Shown: piece after piece, positions 15,737 to 22,630 of the stretch | How positions within the stretch are numbered: position 1 is the first letter of the stretch | Layout of the letters: every line of letters starts with the position of its first letter | NCBI GenBank assembly: GCA_021159005.1 | Contig: JAGGSN010000054.1 | Coordinates: 1-34,273 of the forward strand | DNA: 34,273 nt | Reading direction: 5' to 3' | From: Candidatus Zixiibacteriota bacterium | Lineage (GTDB): Bacteria > Zixibacteria > MSB-5A5 > UBA10806 > 4484-95 | Program-made: the position numbers and the translations under genes | The notes under the pieces: generated by a model | Database searches by the model: none | What the model was told of the DNA's origin: nothing | The model's input: the letters and a program-made list of their open reading frames with translations, nothing else

Positions 15737-16282
15737 ATGAAAAAAATATCGCCATTACCAAATATCATGTCAATTATCCGAGTATTTTTGGCTCCGTTTT
15801 TATTTTTCTCAATTAAGAATAGTAATATTATGCTAATCGTCATTATTGCGGCAATAGCGATTCTAACCGATATTTTGGATGGGTTCTTAGCCCGCAAGCT
15901 TGATTCAATCACCGAAAAAGGAAAGATACTCGATCCTCTGGCAGATAAGATATGCATTGCCGCCGCCGCCATAGCCGCCGCTTTGTATGGCGACTTGCCG
16001 CTAATGCTCTTGGTTGTTATTATAGCTCGCGACTTGGTCATAACTGTTGGCGGGCTTTCTATAATAAAAACAAAACATGAGATACCCGTATCGAATTTCT
16101 GGGGCAAAATAACTGTTATAGTACTTTCAGCGGCATTAATTATATATGTTTTCAAGTTTAATCAATTTTACATGGTTGCGTTTTGGGCTGTTATTATATT
16201 TGTAATTGCATCATTGATAAGTTATTTTTTTACCGGTTTAAAGTTCATTTCAAATAACAAATTGAATAATATTTCCTGCTGA
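15737..16282 (+). CDS. pgsA: CDP-alcohol phosphatidyltransferase, probably PgsA
   Basis: It probably joins CDP-diacylglycerol with glycerol-3-phosphate to make phosphatidylglycerolphosphate. The 181-residue protein has four to five membrane segments and a perfect family motif: D45-x2-D48-G49-x2-A52-R53-x8-G62-x3-D66-x3-D70 (LTDILDGFLARKLDSITEKG onward). The segment PNIMSIIRVFLAPF at the start and the size fit PgsA better than phosphatidylserine or cardiolipin synthases. It lies 29 bases after recN on the same strand. Substrate choice within the family is inferred from sequence style and from the nearby glycerol-3-phosphate genes. Confidence 0.85.
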   Translation: MKKISPLPNIMSIIRVFLAPFLFFSIKNSNIMLIVIIAAIAILTDILDGFLARKLDSITEKGKILDPLADKICIAAAAIAAALYGDLPLMLLVVIIARDLVITVGGLSIIKTKHEIPVSNFWGKITVIVLSAALIIYVFKFNQFYMVAFWAVIIFVIASLISYFFTGLKFISNNKLNNISC

Positions 16283-16356
16283 GTGTATGTATATAAAGAG
16301 AGAAAAATAGGTATGGTTATTTTAAAATCATTTAACTGTTCTAATAAGGAGGACAA

Positions 16357-17064
16357 ATGATAAGATGTAAGTATTTAATTGCCGTAATACTGATTATGCT
16401 ATTAGCGGTGCCATCAATTGCTAAAAAGGTTAAAACTGCCAGCAATAAAGACAATATCCTTACTGACCTTAGATACCATTATACGATGGATATTCTTAAA
16501 AACTGGAAGATTAAAACATTTAAGGAAAAAGAAGAAAAACCTGAAGTTTTAAGGGCTTTATTGATACAAAAGAATTATCGAGTTAACAAGGAAGCTAAAA
16601 ATTTAGATGCCGATTTTACCAGGCCGGAAATCCAAATTTTTGCCCGTAAGGATAATATCACCATAGAAGAATTTGCAGAGCTTTTAAAAACCGATGTCAA
16701 GGCGCATAATTCGAAAGATGAGATAATTAACCAGCTTAATCTTTTGCTGTCAGGAGAATACATTGATATGCAAACCATAGAGTTTGGCGGCGAGAAAGCA
16801 GCTCAGATGTTTTTCAAGCGGCGCTGGGAACGAATACTACAAGGTGATCCCGAAGACCCAAGATACAGACACTCTGGCGGCAGAATTGTCAGGGATGTTA
16901 TCGATGTTCAGGAAATTTATATTCTTAATCATAATGGGAATTTAATTGTAATACAGGCATGTTCCGAATTTGAATTCTATGATACTCTTAAAAACGAAAT
17001 TTTCAATATCGTCTCATCAATAGAGTTTAAAGAAGCAGTATCGTTAGAAACGGATAATAAATAA
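16357..17064 (+). CDS. Secreted protein of unknown function
   Basis: The 235-residue product has a signal peptide, MIRCKYLIAVILIMLLAVPS, with likely cleavage near residue 22 (SIA/KK). The ATG has an excellent site, AAGGAGGA. The mature part has YHYTMDILKNWKIK, a long charged middle and a C-terminal VSSIEFKE. A region of this style is seen in PsbP/Mog1-like secreted proteins, but the match is too loose to name. It is probably periplasmic or exported. It stands alone after the recN/pgsA group and before a multi-hairpin element. Confidence 0.65.
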   Translation: MIRCKYLIAVILIMLLAVPSIAKKVKTASNKDNILTDLRYHYTMDILKNWKIKTFKEKEEKPEVLRALLIQKNYRVNKEAKNLDADFTRPEIQIFARKDNITIEEFAELLKTDVKAHNSKDEIINQLNLLLSGEYIDMQTIEFGGEKAAQMFFKRRWERILQGDPEDPRYRHSGGRIVRDVIDVQEIYILNHNGNLIVIQACSEFEFYDTLKNEIFNIVSSIEFKEAVSLETDNK

Positions 17065-17086
17065 CGATTCCTTATAGTTTATTTAA

Positions 17087-17164
17087 GTCGGGGCTGGAAA
17101 ACCCCGACCATCAAGTGGTTATATTGATAACCACAGCTTGATAGCCCCGACTTTCCAGTCGGGG
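17087..17164. repeat. Three-hairpin palindromic element
   Basis: A hairpin GTCGGGG/CCCCGAC (17087-17108) is followed by ATCAAGTGGTTAT pairing with ATAACCAC-AG-CTTGAT (17110-17142, two extra bases), then a hairpin CCCCGACT/AGTCGGGG (17145-17164). The two outer hairpins are near-copies of each other in opposite orientation, so the whole can also fold as one long cruciform. It lies between convergent genes and may end both transcripts. Confidence 0.7.
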
Positions 17165-17209
17165 TTGATACTATGCCGGATTTTTCAAAAAACATATTAG
17201 GCAAGCAAA

Positions 17210-17632
17210 TCAGTTTCGATAACACATTGAGGCCTCAAGTCCCTGTTTGACTTTGGCAATAATCGTTTTGATTTTAAATGGTTTGTTTAGAACATCAAAA
17301 ATATTTGTTTGCTGAATCCATGTATTGTCCATTTCAAGTCTTAAGCCGGACATGAGAATTATCGGTATATTGGGGTATATAATATCAAATTTTTTAGCTA
17401 AAGCTAAGCCATCCTCAGTTGGAAGGCCGTAATCGATAATTGCTAAATCGATAGTTATATTTTTAAGTATATCTAAAGCTTCCTCGCTGCATGATGCGGT
17501 ATAAGAGATATAATTCTGGGTATTCATTATTCCTATGATAACATCCCTGACAGTTTCCTCGTCCTCAACAATAATTATTGTATTTTTCTCGTTTATGTTC
17601 ATACTATTATTAACATCGGGCAATTTACACAC
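17210..17632 (-). CDS. Stand-alone response regulator receiver protein
   Basis: The 140-residue product is a single REC domain. The acidic pocket is E23-D24 in IVEDEE, the phosphoacceptor is D67 in AIIDYGLP, the switch residue is S95 (LMSG) and the lysine is K117 (NKPF). There is no output domain, so it likely acts through a partner, like CheY or Spo0F. No histidine kinase is in the window. The start is uncertain: GTG at 17632 has a weak AAGG 10 bases upstream, and ATG at 17602 has no clear site. Confidence 0.85.
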   Translation of the reverse strand: MCKLPDVNNSMNINEKNTIIIVEDEETVRDVIIGIMNTQNYISYTASCSEEALDILKNITIDLAIIDYGLPTEDGLALAKKFDIIYPNIPIILMSGLRLEMDNTWIQQTNIFDVLNKPFKIKTIIAKVKQGLEASMCYRN

Positions 17633-18117
17633 ATCAATATACCTTGATTTTAATTCCCCTTCCCGTTATTTAGTTGAATCTGGTATTAATCTATTAACTT
17701 AATGAGATACAGCTGCTTTTCAGATAGGGCCAACTAATATTGAAATCAATAACAACAATTATTCATTACTATTTCAGTTGTCAAACATTATCAGTAGTTT
17801 TACCGCTAATTTAACAAGAAAGTGATTGTTTTTATTTTGTCAAGTAATTTATAACAAGTTATCAACATATTTTAAAGTCCTTTAATTTATAATGAGTTTG
17901 ATGAAATTATTTCGTTCTTTTTAGCTTCAATAAAAAACATGTCGCTAAAAATATGCTGTTGGGTAGGGGTAGCCAACAGCCTATAAAACTTTTTGGGGCA
18001 ACTCCGTTCATTAAATATCTTGACATTAGCTGTAATAAGTATCAGTTTTAATAAACTGTGAAACAGGATTGAGGCAGTATTTTTTATGGTTAATATAAAG
18101 ACAAGCGAATAGCAAAT
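17633..18117. other. Intergenic gap with one hairpin
   Basis: This 485-base AT-rich stretch lies between divergent genes and should hold both promoters. The only structured item is a hairpin at 17955-17980 with arms GCTGTTGG and CCAACAGC. A TTGACA at 18020-18025 could be a -35 box for the transporter gene, but no well-spaced -10 follows. Confidence 0.5.
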
Positions 18118-18963
18118 ATGAATGTCTCCCTCGGCGCTAAATATATTATAGCCACTACATTATTCTTCGCTCTTATGAACACAGGTGTTAAATTCATTCC
18201 CTATATACCAGCTTCCGAGATTGTTATGTTTCGAGCGCTGGTTACACTAATTGTCGTTTATATTTTAATCCGTCGAGAGGGCTTAAACCCCTGGGGCAAC
18301 AATAAGCGTCTGCTCATAATGAGGGGATTGACAGGCACTGTTGCTCTGCTGACATATTTCTATATTCTTCAAAATATGCCATTAGCCAGCGCCGTAACAA
18401 TATTGAATTTATCGCCAATATTTACAATAATTATCGCCGGAATAATGCTTCGCGAACCGGCTCGACCGATTCAATGGCTATTTTTCTTTGTTTCTTTTAT
18501 CGGCGTTCTTATGATTAAAGGCTTTGATCATCGAGTATCGGGATTTGACCTTATAATAGGCATCACAGCCGCTGCTTTCTCGGGACTGGCTTATAATTTC
18601 ATACGCAAGCTCAAAGACTATGACCATCCCCTGATAGTGGTTTTTTATTTCCCGATGGTAACAATTCCAATTGTCTCGATATATGCAATCCCACGCTGGG
18701 TTATGCCGAATTTTGTTGAGTTTCTGATATTAATCGGCATAGGAATATCCACTACGGCGGCGCAGTATTGTATGACCAAAGCGTACCATCTCGAAAGGGC
18801 ATCCAACATCAGTAATTTCAATTACTTAGGCATTATCTACGCCTTGTTTATTGGCTTTTTTATTTTTAACGAATCAATCGGTATTTTAGGAATTTTAGGG
18901 ATAGCACTGATTGTTTTCGGCGTAATCATGGGCTCGAGATATGGTCAGGTATCTGATAGATAG
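18118..18963 (+). CDS. EamA/DMT-family transporter
   Basis: The 281-residue protein is almost wholly hydrophobic, with about ten membrane segments in two EamA repeats (about 8-135 and 145-275). Typical features are the PASEIVMFRALVTL segment early on, LSPIFTIIIAG at the end of repeat 1, and ERASNISNFNYLGIIYALFIGFF in repeat 2. Family members export or import small metabolites such as amino acids or nucleotides; the substrate cannot be read from sequence. It stands alone, with a weak ribosome binding site. Confidence 0.9.
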   Translation: MNVSLGAKYIIATTLFFALMNTGVKFIPYIPASEIVMFRALVTLIVVYILIRREGLNPWGNNKRLLIMRGLTGTVALLTYFYILQNMPLASAVTILNLSPIFTIIIAGIMLREPARPIQWLFFFVSFIGVLMIKGFDHRVSGFDLIIGITAAAFSGLAYNFIRKLKDYDHPLIVVFYFPMVTIPIVSIYAIPRWVMPNFVEFLILIGIGISTTAAQYCMTKAYHLERASNISNFNYLGIIYALFIGFFIFNESIGILGILGIALIVFGVIMGSRYGQVSDR

Positions 18964-19351
18964 GTTTTGCGGGAATAAATATCAGTAATAATTGTATTAA
19001 TATCAAGATGCTTTTTAAATATAATAATTTGAAACTCAATTGTCAGCAAGGAGCTGAATATATTTTTTATGATTGTAGTTGGCATATGTCTTCTACTGCT
19101 AGCTGGCGCACGAGGACGTACACCAGCCACATATATCAGGATGCTGTATTTGTATAATATTTTTATATTTTATTTTATCAGCAAGGAAGATGAATCTTTT
19201 CTGTTAAAAGTTCTTGCATAGGCTGACAAGTTTAATTAAATTAGTCAGGTTTTATAACATGGGGGAAGAGGTGATAATAGTTAAATGGTTTTGGGGTGGG
19301 TTTGAAAACACCCTGCAAGTAAGGCGATTGGATAATTAGGAGGATAAATTG
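18964..19351. other. Intergenic gap with family A repeat
   Basis: No gene is seen. It holds family A copy 6 (19102-19127) and ends with AGGAGG at 19338-19343, the ribosome binding site of the barrel gene. Confidence 0.5.
19102..19127 (-). repeat. Hairpin repeat family A, copy 6
   Basis: Read on the minus strand the arms are GCTGGTGTACG and CGTGCGCCAGC and the loop is TCCT. It has the compensated C-G pair at position 2, as in copy 5. Confidence 0.8.
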
Positions 19352-20854
19352 ATGAGAAAATTATTTTGCATAGCTATTGCGCTGCTAATTTCAACAGGCA
19401 TTGCTTTCGCTCAGAATGATGAGCAGACAACTTATGATTTTGGTTTCAGGGGATTAAGCAATATCTCTGATTTGGATGCATTCTATGATTTCAACTCATC
19501 CGGTTTTGGCGCCAAATCAAAAGCGATGGGCGGTGTTCATCTCGCTTTCGGTAATGATGGCTTCAGTTCTTTTCTAAATCCTGCAACAATGATATATACA
19601 AATAAATCATTGATGTCTCTGGACGTTGTCAATTCTCGCGATAAAATCGCCGGCAATTCTTTTATGGGCAATTGCGATATCGACGGTGAACATACAAGAT
19701 TAATTCAGGCGGGCGCAGTTGCGCCATTTACCTATCTCGATAGAGATTGGTGGTTTGGCGGCAGCTATCGAACCGTCTATGACCTCCATTATAATTTGAT
19801 CACACCAGATTATAATTTTATTACACTTAAAAATAATGACGACACTTTAGATATTGAGAGCAACGTTAATGCAGAACAAAACAGAGGAATTGACGCTATT
19901 AATGTGGCCATTGCTGCCAATCCTCACCCAAATGTAGCAATGGGACTAAATATGAATGTTTTCATAAGAGGCTACAGAGAAAATAGATGGCTTAATTTCG
20001 CAGCAGATGATTATAGTCAGGCTGATTCTACCGATTCAAGCATAAGTCACCAATGGGATAAATCGACTTTTTCGGGTATTAATTTCGATTTAGGCATATT
20101 ATTAGATTTTGATATGGTCAAAGCCGGTATAACTGTATCTACTCCATTTACATTAAACCAGAGCGTGCTGTTTTTAGAGCAGCCAACTGACGACAATGGT
20201 ATTGTTGGTTTTGGATTATACAATCGCTTAGAAGCAAAACATAAATTCCCGATGACATTCGCCGGCGGATTGGCTTACATGCCTATGGAAAATTTAACGG
20301 TAGCCGCTGATTTTGAACATAAGCCATTTTCAAAAATCACCATTGATGTTGATCTTGAATCCGATTTATGGACAGATATTGATAATTATAGTCCCATGTG
20401 GGAAGATTTGACTCAGATGAGATTTGGCGTCGAGTATTTAATGGATGCCGGTTTCGCTCAAGTACCCTTAAGAGCAGGTGTTCAAAACCTTCCCGGATTG
20501 ACCAAATCCTACTCCAGAATCGTTGATTATACGGAAAATTATATAGATTCTCTATATGTAAATCATGACATTACCGTACAAGACTCCATAACATTTGGCG
20601 ACCAGCTAAATACTTACCTGATATCATTTGGTACCGGCCTAAAATTCGAGAAAATCTGGTTTGATATTGCCTATCAGTTTGGTTCATCCGAGTATGACCC
20701 GGTAGAAATTGAAACTTATTACAATTCAGATTCTTACAATAGCCCTTTCGGACCATTAAGTGATCCTAATGGTACTCTTAACAATACAGTTTATTTAAAT
20801 CCAACTAAGTTGGAGTATTCACGTCTCTATTTTTCGGTAGGAATGCTTTTCTAA
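19352..20854 (+). CDS. Outer-membrane beta-barrel protein (PorV/FadL-like)
   Basis: The start chosen is ATG at 19352, eight bases after AGGAGG; a TTG one codon earlier is only five bases away. The 500-residue product has a signal peptide ending AFA/Q (about residue 20). It then has SKAMGGVHLAFGNDGFSSFLNPATM, the N-terminal block seen in the OMPP1/FadL/PorV group, which forms 14-stranded barrels in the outer membrane. Repeated amphipathic strands and a C-terminal aromatic ending LYFSVGMLF support barrel insertion by the BAM machinery. PorV is part of the type IX secretion system, but plain FadL-like transporters look similar. The nearby sorting-domain pseudogene is compatible with a T9SS link. 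A terminator follows 28 bases after the stop. Confidence 0.8.
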   Translation: MRKLFCIAIALLISTGIAFAQNDEQTTYDFGFRGLSNISDLDAFYDFNSSGFGAKSKAMGGVHLAFGNDGFSSFLNPATMIYTNKSLMSLDVVNSRDKIAGNSFMGNCDIDGEHTRLIQAGAVAPFTYLDRDWWFGGSYRTVYDLHYNLITPDYNFITLKNNDDTLDIESNVNAEQNRGIDAINVAIAANPHPNVAMGLNMNVFIRGYRENRWLNFAADDYSQADSTDSSISHQWDKSTFSGINFDLGILLDFDMVKAGITVSTPFTLNQSVLFLEQPTDDNGIVGFGLYNRLEAKHKFPMTFAGGLAYMPMENLTVAADFEHKPFSKITIDVDLESDLWTDIDNYSPMWEDLTQMRFGVEYLMDAGFAQVPLRAGVQNLPGLTKSYSRIVDYTENYIDSLYVNHDITVQDSITFGDQLNTYLISFGTGLKFEKIWFDIAYQFGSSEYDPVEIETYYNSDSYNSPFGPLSDPNGTLNNTVYLNPTKLEYSRLYFSVGMLF

Positions 20855-20882
20855 GCTAATTTGATAAATATTAGATATTTTG

Positions 20883-20910
20883 AAAGGGCTGTTTCGGCAG
20901 CCCTTTTTTT
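20883..20910 (+). terminator. Rho-independent terminator of the barrel gene
   Basis: The stem AAAGGGCTG pairs with CAGCCCTTT across a 6-base loop and runs into a T-tract ending at 20910. Confidence 0.85.
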
Positions 20911-21300
20911 ATGTGGGTTGCATCCGCCTAAGGCGGACCCCTCAGATACTTTGCAGCACGTAGGGGCGTAACCGCCAATGGCGGACGCTCCTACGCGAAG
21001 CCTTTACAAATTAATGACTTATACATGTGCTGTCTGAAGTTGCTTCCGACAGAAATAGTAGGGCAGAAGTCCCCGACTTCTGCCTATTAAATGGCAGGTC
21101 TTGGGAAGACCTGCCCTGCTTGCTAACTGCATATCATCGCCTATTGGTGCACGAGGACGTACACCAACCACGTTAATGCCAGCACATGGTTTCCGGTACA
21201 CTTTTCTGCTATTATATTATGTGCTGTCGGTTTATATGTGCTGTCGGAAGTTACTTCCGACAGCTGGCATAAAAAGCACAGGTTATCTTGGTAGGCTGTT
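20911..21300. repeat. Dense composite palindrome cluster
   Basis: No gene is seen here. Palindromes in order: family E (20923-20937), family D with an E-type palindrome nested inside (20959-20995), a CTGTC...GACAG hairpin (21030-21052), family C (21062-21084), family B (21093-21115), family A copy 7 (21143-21168), a second CTGTCGGAAGT/ACTTCCGACAG hairpin (21241-21263). A half-copy GTGCTGTCGG precedes the last. This is the richest repeat block in the window. Confidence 0.8.
21143..21168 (-). repeat. Hairpin repeat family A, copy 7
   Basis: Read on the minus strand the arms are GTTGGTGTACG and CGTGCACCAAT and the loop is TCCT. The outermost pair is G-T; the other ten form normally apart from the usual central T-G wobble. 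Confidence 0.8.
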
Positions 21301-21304
21301 TCTG

Positions 21305-22148
21305 CTATTTCAACAACACCATCCGCTTAGACTCAGCCATATCGCCAGCCTGCAAATGATAAAAGTACATCCCGCTGGATAAGTTCGAGGCGTCAAATGG
21401 AACGGTATGCTGTCCTGCTTGTCTATCCCCATCAATAAGCGTCCGAATTTCCCTGCCAAGCAAGTCGTAGACTTTGAGCGTTACGAATTGCGGATGCTCG
21501 ATAGCGAATGAGATTGTGGTTGTCGGGTTGAATGGGTTGGGGTAGTTTTGGGATAAAGTAAAGCTGTAAGGTAAAACAATATTTCTATCAGAAATATCTA
21601 AATGTTCTTCACAGCCAATTCCAAAAGCTCCAATATTAACAGTGCTATCGGGATTGCCCAGCGAATCACATCTGGCTTCAACACATGGCGAGTTTTCAGT
21701 CAGCCAGTAGGATTGGAATAGTAGCAAAATATTTCACCACCATATCTAGGTTGAAGAAAAGCATTAGTACCGATTCCATTCTGTATAGTAAATCCCTGAA
21801 GTACTGAAGTCGAATCCTCCTCATTTAAGAAACAAACAACACTCCTAGTATCTGCAACACCCAACACCAAAGTATCAGCATCAATAATAGTATTCTGAAT
21901 ATGCATCGTATCGCCATCTAACATAAACTCGCTTGTGAGAAAAATACCTTTGCCATAGAAGTGTTAATTCGCTCAAAGTAATGTCCCTCTGCTACCAGCA
22001 CCGTATTGCCATCTGAACTGGCGTTAATGGCCGCTTGAATAGTGTCGTAATCTGCCGGCACATTGATAATTGTCGCTGAAACCGGCAGATAAGCCAGCAC
22101 AACGAATACAACCGCTAAAACCATCAATTGTTTTGATTGAGCAAACAT
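21305..22148 (-). pseudogene. Decayed T9SS-tail surface protein
   Basis: Three reading frames together spell one broken secreted protein. From 22148 (GGGAG upstream) comes a signal peptide and IINVPADYDTIQAAINASSDGNT, the opening of a right-handed parallel beta-helix protein. Near 21955 the frame breaks; the bases read AACACTTC where AACTTC would keep frame, consistent with a 2-base AC duplication. The second frame continues with GDTMHIQNTIIDAD and VLQGFTIQNGIGT, then stops at SNPTG near 21700. The third frame gives ENSPCVEARCDSLGNPDSTV and a Por/T9SS-type sorting domain with NYPNPFNPTTTISF and a final MYFYHLQAGDMAESKRMVLL. At about 280 codons the helix region is far too short, so internal sequence has also been lost. 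Confidence 0.8.
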
Positions 22149-22630
22149 TATATCTCCCAAAGGCTATGGAAAAAGTTACATTAAGGCTTTCCTAATCTAT
22201 TTATATCATTATAACATATTGGAATCAGTTGTCAATATATTAGCAGGGCAGGTCTCCCCGAGACCTGCCTATTTTGGGATATCCTATAAAAACATATAAG
22301 CTTATTTCAAACTATTAGCTAATGTCCTTAAATAGTCAGGAGTCTGAGACTCCTGACCTACAACTAAGGCGGATGCCAGCACAGGAAGGGTGATATATAC
22401 CGCCGTGAGTAGGGACGTCCGCCATTGGCGGATGTCCCTACGAGTTTAGATAACAATATTTCCCCCGCAAATAGCAGTTGACATCAACTTAACCGACCTA
22501 TATAATAAAACCTTAAATCAGAATAACGGTTATAATTTCCGTCATTCTGACGATTAGATTTTTTATACAACAATGTTGATTACCGTACCGTATGTAAATC
22601 TTAAAACGATATGGCAGCAAGAGGTACAAA
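22149..22630. repeat. Repeat cluster upstream of leuS
   Basis: No gene is seen. The gap holds family B (22247-22269, GGCAGGTCT/AGACCTGCC), family C (22335-22357, GTCAGGAGTC and its complement) and family D with nested E (22409-22442, outer arms GTAGGGAC and GTCCCTAC). The leuS promoter must lie in the last 190 bases; AGAGGT is just before its ATG. Confidence 0.75.

Noticed and set aside
15715-16155. A 146-aa minus-strand reading frame
   Set aside because: It is antisense to the CDP-alcohol phosphatidyltransferase gene, whose catalytic motif is perfect.
20911-21300. CRISPR array
   Set aside because: The palindromes differ in sequence, are unevenly spaced, and have no constant repeat with unique spacers; no cas genes are near.
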